Origin: Rhopalosiphum padi
Lineage: Eukaryota > Arthropoda > Insecta > Hemiptera > Aphididae
DNA: 64,000 nt
Assembly: GCF_020882245.1 (NCBI RefSeq)
Contig: NC_083599.1
Location: forward strand, 80,657,422-80,721,421
Direction: 5' to 3'
This document shows, piece after piece, positions 1-9,095 of the stretch. The notes beneath the pieces are model-generated. The model was given only the letters and a program-made list of their open reading frames with translations. It did no database searches and was not told where the DNA came from. How positions within the stretch are numbered: the stretch's first letter is position 1; each line of letters starts with the position of its first letter. The position numbers were made by a program, and so were the translations under genes.

Positions 1-284
1 AAAGACTATGATTCTTTAGAAGAGTCTATTGAAGCAAAAAAGGTTAGTGTTAGATATCTGTTTTTAAATTGTTTATCTAATATTTTTAACCGAAAAAGAG
101 TTTACAAAATAGGAAAATAAATAAATATTATTGTAAAATGATTATTGGCTTCACTCATAATCTAAAATGTATTTACTATTAAATATTTAGATTTCATACT
201 TAACCATGATAAATGGTAAACATTGTTTAAAAAAAAAAGTTATTATTACTTCCAAATCCAAGGTCAAATGCGGATTACCAATAG

Positions 285-616
285 AAAAAAATGTTACTTT
301 TTGGTATACACTCCTAAGTGGACCTTTTTGGAAATTATTGAATTCAGTGAATTATTTTGGGAAGCTAAAATGGAGCGGCAATTAATTTTGTAAGTATCTA
401 TAATGTTGTTATATTGAAATATGTTATATATTATAATAATATCAATAATTATGTGTGATTTTGAAATATTTTAGATTTTATGAAGAATGTTTACTGAGAG
501 AAATAATTGATCCTCAATACAGTAAAAGGTTGCTTAAAAGTGATATAGTAGATCCCGTATATATAAAAGAAAATATGAATAAGTTTACTTTATCAAAGAG
601 TTCAAAAAAAAAATAA
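285..616 (+). CDS. Possible last two exons of an unidentified gene
   Basis: Two short open stretches are bordered by consensus splice sites. The first follows an AG at 283-284 and ends before GTAAGTATC at 390. The second follows TATTTTAG at 474 and runs to TAA at 614-616. Splicing 285-389 to 475-616 keeps one frame, passing through WTFLEIIEFSELFWEAKM and then REIIDPQYSKRLL. The tail is Lys-rich (SKSSKKK). I do not recognise a family. An open stretch with a donor at 1-42 is in a phase that cannot join directly, so any link upstream is unproven. The Harbinger element starts 288 bases downstream. This could be a decayed or chance reading. Confidence 0.3.
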
Positions 617-903
617 TAATAATACAATAACATACGAATAATAAGACAATAAAATATTTTAAATAAATACAATTATTTCTAATTACGCTGTATTTATTTC
701 AGTATTATTTTACTATATTTTACTATCGTAATAAATAAAATATTTGTGTACTTTTGTATATTTTTTAGTACATTTATATTACATTTGTTTTATGTTTACA
801 TAATTTACAACTATACATTTTAAATTAATTAATTTGAGGCAGTAAAGGACAAAGGTACACCCGATCTCCTAAGAATACGAATGCCAAAGCTAAAAACATA
901 TTA

Positions 904-926
904 AGGTGCGTCCACACCTAACAAAC
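904..926 (+). repeat. Left terminal inverted repeat of Harbinger
   Basis: 23 bases that match the reverse complement of 4128-4150 exactly. Copies of a CGAACGTTTGTC / ACAAACGTTTG type word follow up to about 1025 and recur in the right subterminal region (about 4040-4127). They look like subterminal transposase-binding repeats. Confidence 0.92.
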
Positions 927-1067
927 GTTTGGGTAAACATTGTTTGTCAAACGTTTGTCGAACATTTTTTAAATATTTGTCGAACGTTTGTCAAACATTT
1001 TATTAATGACCACAAACGTTTGTTCATAATTTAGTTGTTCGCTATATGATTGCTAACATTCGTGACT

Positions 1068-2407
1068 ATGTATGATCTAGAACAAGTCGCATGCTGCATT
1101 AGCGCTGCTGCGTTTGTTATAATGCGTAAGAACATAACATCAAAAAAAAAAGTTTTTAAAAAAAGAAGGTGGTGGGAAAGACAACTTTTTCAACGAAGAA
1201 AGAATTACAGTGGTGAGAATTTCATTTTAGATTTACATGACGGTGATTTATTTAATAATTTTACCAGAATGTCAAGTACTGATTTTGAATTTTTAATTAA
1301 TTTAATTGGCCCAAAAGTCATAAAAGAAAACACAAATTTTCGGGATAGTATTTCTGTATCGGTGCGTTTAGCAATAACTTTACGATTCTTATCTACTGGT
1401 GATTCATATCATTCTTTAATGTATACGTTCAAAGTATCAAAACAATTAATATCACAGATTGTACCTGAAGTATGCGAAGCATTAATAACTGGCCTCCACA
1501 CTTATATAATGGTAAGAAAATACATTTATTATATAATATATTTATAAACAATATACTAAATATTATTCTACTTTATTTTTTTTAGATGCCATCAGATATA
1601 AATAGTTGGCTCAAAATTGCTTTCGATTTCGAAGAAAAATGGAACTTTCCTCATTGTATAGGCGCCCTTGATGGAAAACATATTTTATTACAAGCTCCAT
1701 TTAACACCGGAACCGAGTTTTTTAACTATAAAGGCCACTTTAGTATTGTTTTAATGGCACTTGTTGACGCGAACTACTCGTTCACATACGTAAATGTTGG
1801 CTGTCAGGGACGTATTTCCGATGGCGGTGTATTGAAAAATACTGACTTATGGAATGGTTTGATAAATAAATCACTAAATCTACCTCAACCTATAAGTTTA
1901 CCTGGTAGAGCTATTTCTATACCATACGTTATAGTGGCTGATGGTGCATTTGCACTAGGTGAGAATATATTAAAACCATATCCAGGACACCAAATGAAAG
2001 GAAGTAAAGAGAGAATTTTTAATTATCGATTAAGCAGAGCACGCAGGGTATCAGAAAATGCTTTTGGCATTATGAGTTCTATATTTAGAGTACTTAGAAA
2101 ACCTATGTTACTAAGTCCAGATAGAGCAACATCAGTTACTCTTGCATGTGTTTACTTACACAATTTTCTTCGCGCTAGTAAAACATCTAAAAACTCTTAT
2201 ACACCACAAGGAAGTCTTGACGTTGATAATGAATCAGGAGAAATTATACCTGGATCATGGAGAACACATTCAAAAAGTACATCATATTTACCTCTCTCAC
2301 GTATTGGACGCAAGTCGGGAAGAGATCCAAAAGCTATAAGAGACGAATTTGCGACATATTTTACAAGTGAACAGGGAAGTATTCCTTGGCAAGATGAATA
2401 CGCATAA
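1068..2407 (+). CDS. Harbinger DDE transposase, two exons
   Basis: Nuclease that cuts and rejoins the element ends. Exon 1 is 1068-1511. A 74-bp intron (GTAAGA...TTTTAG, 1512-1585) precedes exon 2 at 1586-2407, phase 0, total about 421 residues, normal for the family. The open frame extends upstream to 1050, but only through a TTG, so the ATG at 1068 is the likely start. The N-terminal half has the helix-turn-helix-like stretch LAITLRFLSTGDSYHSL. The DDE_Tnp_4-type catalytic residues are visible as D177 (GALDGKH), D267 (VADGAFAL) and E305 (RVSENAFG). Known Harbinger transposases need a second MADF/Myb-like protein for nuclear import and DNA binding, and that gene lies convergently downstream. 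No stop or frameshift is seen. Confidence 0.92.
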
Positions 2408-2684
2408 TTATAAAAATTAAATGTATAAGGTAGTTTTAGTAAATAACATATTTCTAATTGTTGAAGTACCACTTTATTAAATTAATTTTTCTTTTAATAA
2501 TTATTTTATAGTTTTATGATTATATAATATTGTAAAATAAATCGCCAACTTGCGCGTGAATATACATATATATCTTAAAAATAAATTATAATTTACTATA
2601 TTATAATTCTATAAATATAATAATATATCACGTAGAAAAATGAATATCAAATTAATATAACTTTTTAAAATTAAACAACATACT

Positions 2685-3560
2685 TTAATAAAATTGAACG
2701 TAATCTTGCATATTGAAGTCTTGTATTTGTGAAGATTCTCTTGCCTGTTGTGTAACTGTAGTAGTCGATGGTTTTTGTAATGGTGCATTCAATTGTAATG
2801 GCTGAGGCAGCGAAGAATCGTGTGTGTATTGATCCATTTCGGCTTTAAATAACAGGTTGTCTATTTGATTTTTCAGTAAACATACAGTTATTGGATTTTT
2901 AATTTTCCTTAATCTAAATTCAACTGATTCCCCATAAACTTTTAACTCGTCCCTTTGTTGGTTTTCTTGTATTTTCGAATAACAAGATTTCATAATTGCA
3001 TATGCTTCTTTCGTTTGATCATCATCTTCATAATTTCTTTTTGAAATTTTCGGGCGTTTAGGCGATAAAAAAAGTTTCTTTTTTTTTTTATCGAAATGTG
3101 GTACACTTTGCTCAACATTTTCGGAAGGATTTTCAATTTCGACAGAATTCTGTTCACTGACACTATCCTCATTACCCGATCCTGTTTCAAGTAAATCGGA
3201 ATCAAATAAATTGCTTTCACCATCTTCACTGGTATTAGATCGCGTAATTCTCGGAGTATTTTTCTTAGCTAAAAAGTGGAAATATTTATAAGCGTACCAA
3301 GGTGTTTTTACATCATCGCTAGACATTCCAGATTTTAAAACCAAAGACTTTTTTTCTCTACGATACTGAGTTAAAAGAGATTCAATTTTTTTTCTTACCT
3401 CTTGTTCCTCAAAGTTAAGTTTGTTAGCAATATCAATAAATGCATCTTTACGTTTTATCTTATTTTTATAATCGCAAGATTTCGAGTCCCATAAGCAACT
3501 GGCATTCTCATATAATTCAATTAAATGAATTATTTTTTCTTTGGACCACTTATCACTCAT
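2685..3560 (-). CDS. Harbinger accessory MADF/Myb-like DNA-binding protein
   Basis: 291 residues from an ATG at 3560. Residues about 1-100 form a MADF domain: WSKEKIIHLIELYENASCLW at the start, DAFIDIANKL in the middle and TPWYAYKYFHFL near the end, with the spaced aromatics of Myb/SANT-like folds. The middle is acidic and Ser/Asn-rich, then comes a basic cluster (KKKKKLFLSPKRPK) that may be a nuclear signal. A conserved C-terminal segment (YSKIQENQQRDELKVYGESV) may bind the transposase. In PIF/Harbinger systems this protein partners the transposase, so the convergent pair explains the element as a unit. The frame is uninterrupted. Confidence 0.85.
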   Translation of the reverse strand: MSDKWSKEKIIHLIELYENASCLWDSKSCDYKNKIKRKDAFIDIANKLNFEEQEVRKKIESLLTQYRREKKSLVLKSGMSSDDVKTPWYAYKYFHFLAKKNTPRITRSNTSEDGESNLFDSDLLETGSGNEDSVSEQNSVEIENPSENVEQSVPHFDKKKKKLFLSPKRPKISKRNYEDDDQTKEAYAIMKSCYSKIQENQQRDELKVYGESVEFRLRKIKNPITVCLLKNQIDNLLFKAEMDQYTHDSSLPQPLQLNAPLQKPSTTTVTQQARESSQIQDFNMQDYVQFY

Positions 3561-4127
3561 TTTGTGACTCGCTAGTCGGTATATTATTGAACACTATACA
3601 ATATAAACAACACTATGAATAAAAAAAAGCTACCCGTGTGTGGTATACTGGTGTCACGCGAAAGACTGATTAGGTGTAGACGCAGCTTATTCGTTTAGTA
3701 AATAAGACAAAATATTTATTTATAAATGCGATATTATCGCATTATCTCCATATAGTCTGGAATAGTAATACACATCATAATATTTATATTTTGTGTATAT
3801 AAATAGTTATATTTCAAAAATAAAACGAAAGCAAACATATATATTGTGGTATATTGTAATATAATATATATATTGTAGTCTGTCACATATTGATACTTCA
3901 TGATAATAATATCATAATAATTAATAATTAAATAAATATATCGGTATACAAGTATAAACATACATGCAAAATGTTCGCTTAGTGAGCGAACATTTTTGTT
4001 TAGATTATTGACAAACAAATTAGTTTGGAAACACGTCTACATCAGACAAACGTTCGAAAAACATTCGACAAACGTTTGTCAAGAAATTGTTGGTGTTCGG
4101 CGAACGTTCGACGAATGTTTTTTAATT
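3561..4127. other. Non-coding right flank inside Harbinger
   Basis: Contains the presumed promoter of the minus-strand MADF gene and about 350 bp of very AT-rich sequence, then subterminal AACGTT-type repeats from about 4040. I see no convincing gene; the small minus-strand frame at 3734-4018 is low-complexity AT. Confidence 0.7.
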
Positions 4128-4150
4128 GTTTGTTAGGTGTGGACGCACCT
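4128..4150 (-). repeat. Right terminal inverted repeat of Harbinger
   Basis: Exact inverted copy of 904-926, followed by the TTA target duplication at 4151-4153. Upstream (4040-4127) lie several AACGTTCG / AACGTTTG words in both orientations, as at the left end. Confidence 0.92.
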
Positions 4151-4153
4151 TTA

Positions 4154-4479
4154 TATTAAAGCAATATTATCGTATCTACGAGTATACATTAAAGATATTA
4201 TTATTTATTAATTAAAAAAATGTTTGTTTTTACTTATTATCATATTAAAAATCTTTGTTTAAAAAAGTAACATGATATTGAACAGTTGAACCTTGAACGT
4301 AAAATATGTTTAGGTACAATTAAATTATATTCAACTGTATGTCTGTACTCTGTATATATTATATTTGAATGAGTAATAGTGCAATAACTACAAATTAAGC
4401 TATGTTATATAACAGTTCTTACAATCTATATATTGGTGCATATATTTAGGTAAGCAGTAACTTCAAACAAAAAAATAGT
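4154..4479. other. AT-rich sequence, nothing recognised
   Basis: Between the Harbinger right end and a GC-rich patch. No open frame, repeat or splice-bounded exon stands out. Confidence 0.6.
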
Positions 4480-4736
4480 TCGAATGGGTACGCGCGGTTA
4501 TTGAAAATTATACCGCGGCGTTTACGTGTGTGTATTAATATATTGACGCGATCCGTCACGGTCAAACGATCATCGAATAATAACCGGCGCTCCCGAGACC
4601 AGATTGAGCGGTGCCGCCGACTGCGAGTAATAGGCCGTAGGCGTGGCATACGCGACTCGCATCGCGTGCTTGCGGATCTTGAAAACACCTAAAAGCGCTT
4701 TCTCTCGGTCATTGTATGCGTAACGCTTTGGGTATC
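4480..4736. other. Isolated GC- and CpG-rich patch
   Basis: About 250 bases with many CG dinucleotides (for example CGCGGCG, GACGCGATCCG) in an otherwise AT-rich setting. Frames on both strands stay open only because of composition and give Arg-rich peptides. It could be a promoter/CpG island or a TE remnant; the sequence does not decide. Confidence 0.35.
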
Positions 4737-4832
4737 ACGTCCTCTTAAATAAATTATCTTCATTGTCTGAATCATTCAATTGTACTGGTGCATATGTCTT
4801 GTCTATATCTGAATCATCACCATCATCAGATC
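4737..4832 (-). other. Candidate acidic exon (minus strand)
   Basis: An acceptor (TTTATACAG) precedes an open stretch reading SDDGDDSDIDKTYAPVQLND and ending at a TGA. The composition is coding-like and on the same strand as the interrupted gene at 5386-13431, so it may be a 3' exon of it. Joined directly to the exon ending at 5386, however, the first codon would be TGA. Either an intervening exon exists or the link is wrong. Confidence 0.3.
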
Positions 4833-5385
4833 CTGTATAAATTTTAAAAAATTACAATTAATTACATTTGTACTTAACCTATGGTATACACTATATACAT
4901 TTTATTTGAATTAAGTTTAGAGTTCAAGTAATTAAAAACAAAATATTAGGTAATAACATTTTTAAACAAATTTATATTTTTTCTAATAAATTCATTACCT
5001 ATTTAAAAATATTGCAACCTTTATTTAATATTTTAATTCAGAAATTATTACGTTGCAATTTAGGTATTCATTATATTTTATATTAAGTTTTTAGGAATCA
5101 AAATGTTGAGTTGTTGTGGGATAGAAATTGACTCCTTTATTCCTTTATGATATTCTACCATTACCTTATTATATTTATAAAATAAATCAACATTATCAAT
5201 ATTAAATTGAAAGTGAGTTTATATTAATACTGTATATATCCTTATTTCATATTTATTGATGACTGAAAATGTAATAATTTATCGCATAGTAGGTACTACA
5301 TGGTATTTAATTATAAAGCCTGCATATTACACAATGAGTTATTAATAAGTTATATAAAAATGTTATTTAATGTGATTAATATTAC
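4833..5385 (-). other. Probable intron with one possible exon
   Basis: AT-rich spacer between the candidate acidic exon and the exon at 5386-5544. On the minus strand 5206 down to 5078 is open for about 42 codons (contains VEYHKGIKESISIPQQL) and ends at TAA, but no in-frame acceptor is seen upstream. It is noted only as a possible coding relic. Confidence 0.25.
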
Positions 5386-5651
5386 ATTCTAAATTATGAG
5401 CTGGAGAGCTTGGAATGTTGAATAACTCATTTTTTTTTAAAGTTACAGGTTTTTTGGTTCTTTTTTTTGTGTTGATATTAAAATCATCATTGGATGACAG
5501 TCCAGAATTCTCCTGTGCTAAGGACCGAGCTTCCAACAAGCTGCCTATATAAATATGTAAATTAACGTTATTTTAGTTTTTAAAAATGATTTATAAAAAT
5601 ACTTAATATAATTACCTATATTCGAATGCAAAATCTTACACTTGAAGTAAT
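5386..5651 (-). pseudogene. Host-type gene, downstream half, cut by the Gypsy insertion
   Basis: Minus-strand exon remainder 5651-5616 ends at a donor (ATAG|GTAATT). A 71-bp intron ends TTATATAG, then an exon runs 5544-5386 to a donor GAAT|GTAATA. Phases agree: ILHSNI + G + SLLEARSLAQENSGLSSN. If the Gypsy and one TAAT are removed, the frame runs straight from 13283 into 5651 (NKLEFDY then FKCKILHSNI). The upstream piece has the TVAAVPNFWV...CAWP motif that I associate with an aphid-expanded family of DUF4806-type proteins; that family link is from memory and moderate. The Lys-rich stretch KKRTKKPVTLKK may be nuclear. Whether the gene was functional before the insertion cannot be told. Confidence 0.6.
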
Positions 5652-6096
5652 TGACGCGGCCCCGCGCAAACACCGTTTGAATTCGAACGGCATTTGCGCG
5701 GATAGTCTCGCCGTAAGCTCTCTCTCAACCACAAGTTGACGACGGACGACGCCGACGCGCGACGATCCGCGTCGGAGCGTCGGACCCGCCGCGACCGTGA
5801 ACCGGCCCTAGACAAAACCAGTCATTTCCACCGCACCGTACGCGACAGACCTTTTTTTTGCGCCGTACCGTGCCCACCTGCATTACATACCCTCATATCT
5901 CCCTATTTTGTTTTTTTTTCACGTTGGTGTTTTTTTTTTGTTTTCTGCCACAATAATAAAAACCACCTTTTTTTTTTCAACTCCAACCTGACTTGTGTTA
6001 TTTATTCATCTTTCCCCCGTGCTCCTCCCGTGTGCCGTTCAACCACCATCCGACGCTACCTCACCATCACACAGTGACAACCGTAGGTACGCGTCA
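5652..6096 (+). repeat. 5' LTR of Gypsy
   Basis: 445 bp, starts TGACGCGG and ends ACGCGTCA, a 7-bp terminal inverted repeat. Near its start a strong hairpin can form: outer arms GCGCAAA (5664-5670) and TTTGCGC (5693-5699), inner arms CCGTT and AACGG around an EcoRI-like palindrome. T-runs and an AATAAAA word at about 5954 lie in the second half. It is not coding; the 113-residue frame inside is identical in both LTRs only because the LTRs are. Confidence 0.95.
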
Positions 6097-6099
6097 AAT

Positions 6100-6117
6100 T
6101 GGCTCCCCGAACTGGAA
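6100..6117 (+). promoter_or_regulatory. Putative primer-binding site
   Basis: Three bases after the 5' LTR a TGG begins (TGGCTCCCCGAACTGGAA), the place and first bases expected of a tRNA primer-binding site. I could not assign the tRNA from memory. Confidence 0.45.
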
Positions 6118-6723
6118 TCACCGGTAAGTGAAATATATTATTCTTACCACTAACTACCACCACCAACACCCCATTTTGCGACTCGCAAAACATATCCCGA
6201 CACCACACGACAAAAACGTGGTTTGCGAGCTATAACGGAAAAACCGGCGTTACGTAACATAACCATAAAGAACGTAACGATAGCCGCGCCGCCTGATTTA
6301 CGGACGCACCGACTTCACCGCGCGCGACACCGCAAACACACGGGGAATAGGATTGGTAGGACCGCTAGAGCGCGATAAGGTATACACACCGCCGCCAGCA
6401 CCACCACCCGCCCAGCATCACCACAAAACCGGACCGCCGCCGCCGCCGAGACCAGCGCCGCCGCCGCCGTCCCGAACCAAAATAGTCGACAGGAATACGC
6501 ACACACGCGCAGCCGCGAAACCACAATCCGGAAACCGGTTATTGTGATCACCCCGCACACACAACACCAACGGTCAACGACCCACTGACCTACATACGTA
6601 CGCAAATAGATTTGCCGATACGCGGTCAACACGGATCGGAAGAACGCGATACCCGCTTCCAACGATATCACCGACACTTGTATATTTTCCTTGAACATAA
6701 CACCGGACAAACTACCGGACGTC
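6118..6723 (+). other. Gypsy untranslated leader with a splice donor
   Basis: About 600 bases before the gag ATG. A consensus donor CCG|GTAAGTG lies at 6124. Together with a pyrimidine-rich acceptor at about 11850 it could make a spliced message for the third ORF. CCG/CCA-rich tracts (6380-6470) produce spurious Pro-rich frames. Confidence 0.5.
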
Positions 6724-8235
6724 ATGGCAGGAAAATATATGAATGAGTTGACCGCTGCGGAGCTACGGTACGAATGTGGCCAACGCGGGCTAACGGAAGG
6801 AGGCGCGAAAGACGCACTCGAAATCCGTTTAGCTCAATACTTTGCGGATATGGGTATACAGGCAAATTCCGTCCGGTTTCAGCCCACGAATACCACTGGG
6901 CCAACCGGACTCGACTCGGACGTAAGCCAGGCATACGACGCCGGGCAACCCGAGCCGAGCACGGGCGGCCGTATACCCACCCAAGAGCCGTTGGATACGT
7001 CACGCCCCACACACACACTACCCCCATCCCCATATACCACACAAAATGCCACGGACCTCGTACAGGCAGTCCAGGGTATGACACAAGAGGTGCGGCAGTC
7101 GGCGGAAAGCGCGCCGCACAGGCACAGCTTGGAAGCCCGACTAGCCATGCTCGAAGACTGCATGGCCCGCTTCAGCGAAGACCAACGCCGGATAGCGGAG
7201 ACAATGCGTCGCCTAGAGATGGGTATGTCGCGCCCGACACCGGATCCACAACCGGAGGTCTCCGCACCGACCCGCCCTCAACGCGCAATGTCATCGGGGC
7301 AACACCGGAACATACCGGAGTCGCCGCCGACCGATAACGCGCACCACCACACACACATACACGCAGCGAACAGCACGGAATACGGAGCGAGGGGTCCCGC
7401 GGCACGCGATTCACCGGCCGTGGGCGACCACCGCGCAGACCGCTCCGTGCACTTCGATAACGCGTCGTACACACCCCACACCACCGCCCACCCGCAGACC
7501 TATATGACACAATCATCACTGATACCGTATGACGATGTACGCACAGTGAGATACTCACTGCCGGAGTTCCACGGAACGACACCCGAGGACCCGGTACGGT
7601 TTATACATAAGGTCGAAGCGACCTTATATAGAACGCATATAGATAGGACGGGCTGGACAAACATTATCGAACCTCAGCTAAAGGGTGCAGCCAGTACCTG
7701 GTGGAACACCGTCAGGATACTGGACTACACCTGGGACGAATTCCGTGCGGACTTTTTACAAAAGTTCAACAACATGGACATTCAGTCCCGGCTGCAGACG
7801 GAGATAGTGTCCGTCCGGCAATCACCAACACAGTCGCTTACGGAGTTTTTCACAACAAAAAACCAACTCGCGCGCCGCATCAACAACGGGCAAGTCCCGG
7901 TGCTAGCTGAACCACAGCTAGTACATACGATAGTCGGATTAACAAACAGTGAGTACCGTACGCATATACGACTGCAACGCCCCAACACATTTGCGGACCT
8001 CCGACAAATCGCGGCGATTATGGACACACCAGATCACCCGCCCACACAAACGTTAACGAAACCGGAACGCGACAGAGGCGGACAGTCACGCGCTCCGCGA
8101 CCACCACACACACCGCGAACACGGGACGGTACAGCCGGAAGGCCGCTACCGCGCGACCCGTGCCGGTACTGTGGAGGGCCGCACTGGAACAGTGACTGCC
8201 CCGCGAACGCGCCGGCTTCGGGAAACGCCAGGTGA
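6724..8235 (+). CDS. gag: Gypsy Gag with SAP domain and zinc knuckle
   Basis: 503 residues from the ATG at 6724; the frame is open from 6691, but that would be a TTG start. Residues about 5-40 (MNELTAAELRYECGQRGL...) form a SAP motif, a DNA/chromatin-binding helix-loop-helix unusual for a Gag N-terminus. The middle is Pro/Thr/His-rich. Residues about 290-400 are the Retrotrans_gag core (YTWDEFRADFLQKFN, LTEFFTTKNQLARRI). A zinc knuckle CRYCGGPHWNSDC (CX2CX3HX4C) lies near the end. Gag assembles the particle and packages RNA. The stop TGA (8233-8235) lies just after a GGGAAAC slippery heptamer, consistent with -1 frameshifting into protease. The frame is intact. Confidence 0.92.
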   Translation: MAGKYMNELTAAELRYECGQRGLTEGGAKDALEIRLAQYFADMGIQANSVRFQPTNTTGPTGLDSDVSQAYDAGQPEPSTGGRIPTQEPLDTSRPTHTLPPSPYTTQNATDLVQAVQGMTQEVRQSAESAPHRHSLEARLAMLEDCMARFSEDQRRIAETMRRLEMGMSRPTPDPQPEVSAPTRPQRAMSSGQHRNIPESPPTDNAHHHTHIHAANSTEYGARGPAARDSPAVGDHRADRSVHFDNASYTPHTTAHPQTYMTQSSLIPYDDVRTVRYSLPEFHGTTPEDPVRFIHKVEATLYRTHIDRTGWTNIIEPQLKGAASTWWNTVRILDYTWDEFRADFLQKFNNMDIQSRLQTEIVSVRQSPTQSLTEFFTTKNQLARRINNGQVPVLAEPQLVHTIVGLTNSEYRTHIRLQRPNTFADLRQIAAIMDTPDHPPTQTLTKPERDRGGQSRAPRPPHTPRTRDGTAGRPLPRDPCRYCGGPHWNSDCPANAPASGNAR

Positions 8236-9095
8236 GTCGGCGGACAGTTGTCCGCACCGCCGCCTCTCCCACACACACACACTCACACACGCCATCAACA
8301 CCAGCCTTCGGCATTATCGACGGGGATATAACCATCGAACGCGCATCGACACGCTCGGCGTTTTCACATATATCACCCGTCCACACACCTGAAATTTCTC
8401 CAAGTAGTAGGTCATCATCACCACTCACCACGACCCCCACTACGAAATTTACACGTGCACCATCGGAATGTATACGTAGCACAGAGGTAACCGAAACGGA
8501 TGCCATGGTAATGGCGGTGCAAACCGCCACCATGGACTCCGAAATCGCGGTTAAGAACCAGTTATCCCGCTACTACACACACCCGATGTCGAATAGTGTT
8601 AAACGAACATGCCCCGACAAAATTCCGACCCCAGCGGTCGAGCTCGAATTTAGGTCAGGCTTCGTAACAGCACTACTCGACTCACAAGCACAAAAATCAT
8701 ATGTAAGCCCGAACATTGCACACACACATGGCACACCACAACACGGACAACCCACCCACGTACGAATGGCGGACGGACACACCACAGTAACAAGTGGTAC
8801 CGCCACATTCGAAGCCAGAATAGGAGACCTTACGGTCACTTTCACCGCAGCCATTCTGGAAAATTTATACTGCGACATGCTCCTAGGACACGACTTCCTG
8901 GTAACCAACGAAGTCACCTGGGACTACACCACGAGCACTATACACTTAGGTTCACATAGGAGAACAACGGCGTGCTGGAAGGGCCGGACCACCACACACC
9001 GCCCTACACCAGACACCGATAATCTGTTAATACACGGTGACCCACACACACGCGAAAATCACCGACGTAATTCGCAACTACCCGGACGTTTTTAG
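8196..9095 (+). CDS. pro: Gypsy aspartic protease frame
   Basis: Open in the -1 frame relative to gag, with no start codon of its own needed. The N-terminal part is a low-complexity Thr/Ser/His linker. The retropepsin-like core lies at about 8620-8960: VTALLDSQAQKSYVS holds the catalytic Asp, where D-S-Q replaces the usual D-[ST]-G, and CDMLLGHDFL is the conserved C-terminal ILG-type motif. DSQ in place of DSG/DTG is odd and could be a mutation or a lineage feature. The frame closes at 9095, and the RT frame (+1 relative) overlaps from about 9028. The offset equals the loss of one CA in the CA run at 9042-9050, so protease and RT were probably one reading frame in the parent. Confidence 0.75.
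   Translation: MPRERAGFGKRQVSRRTVVRTAASPTHTHSHTPSTPAFGIIDGDITIERASTRSAFSHISPVHTPEISPSSRSSSPLTTTPTTKFTRAPSECIRSTEVTETDAMVMAVQTATMDSEIAVKNQLSRYYTHPMSNSVKRTCPDKIPTPAVELEFRSGFVTALLDSQAQKSYVSPNIAHTHGTPQHGQPTHVRMADGHTTVTSGTATFEARIGDLTVTFTAAILENLYCDMLLGHDFLVTNEVTWDYTTSTIHLGSHRRTTACWKGRTTTHRPTPDTDNLLIHGDPHTRENHRRNSQLPGRF
8220..8255 (+). promoter_or_regulatory. -1 ribosomal frameshift signal, gag to protease
   Basis: GGGAAAC at 8220-8226 is in register with gag (G GGA AAC), a canonical X XXY YYZ slippery site. The -1 frame is open from 8196 and continues into protease, and the gag stop follows within 9 bases. Downstream, GCGGAC (8240-8245) can pair with GTCCGC (8250-8255), with further GGCGG/CCGCC pairing possible. 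The 13-base spacer is longer than the usual 5-9. Confidence 0.7.

Larger units (their letters stand above)
904..4150 (+). mobile_element. Complete PIF/Harbinger DNA transposon
   Basis: The element is 3,247 bp. Both ends begin with the same 23-bp inverted repeat (AGGTGCGTCCAC..., 904-926 and 4128-4150). It is flanked by TTA at 901-903 and 4151-4153, the target duplication typical of PIF/Harbinger. It carries the two genes expected of this superfamily: a DDE transposase (plus) and a MADF/Myb-like DNA-binding partner (minus), convergent. Both are open with no visible damage. Perfect terminal repeats and intact genes suggest a recent, possibly still competent insertion, which is an inference. Confidence 0.94.

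Noticed and set aside
1050..1067. Earlier start for the Harbinger transposase
   Set aside because: Position 1050 is TTG; the first in-frame ATG is 1068, which suits a eukaryotic gene.
3734..4018. 94-codon minus-strand frame inside Harbinger
   Set aside because: AT-driven Ile/Tyr/Met-rich sequence without homology or splice context, overlapping subterminal repeats.
5736..6077. 113-codon frame inside the 5' LTR, repeated at 12918-13259
   Set aside because: The identical frame in both LTRs merely reflects LTR identity; it is composition-biased and begins at a TTG, so it is not a gene.
6691..6723. Earlier start for Gag
   Set aside because: It would start at TTG 6691; ATG 6724 directly precedes the SAP domain.
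6315..8533. Several open frames opposite gag and its leader
   Set aside because: Shadows of a GC-rich coding region; no motifs and no conservation argument.
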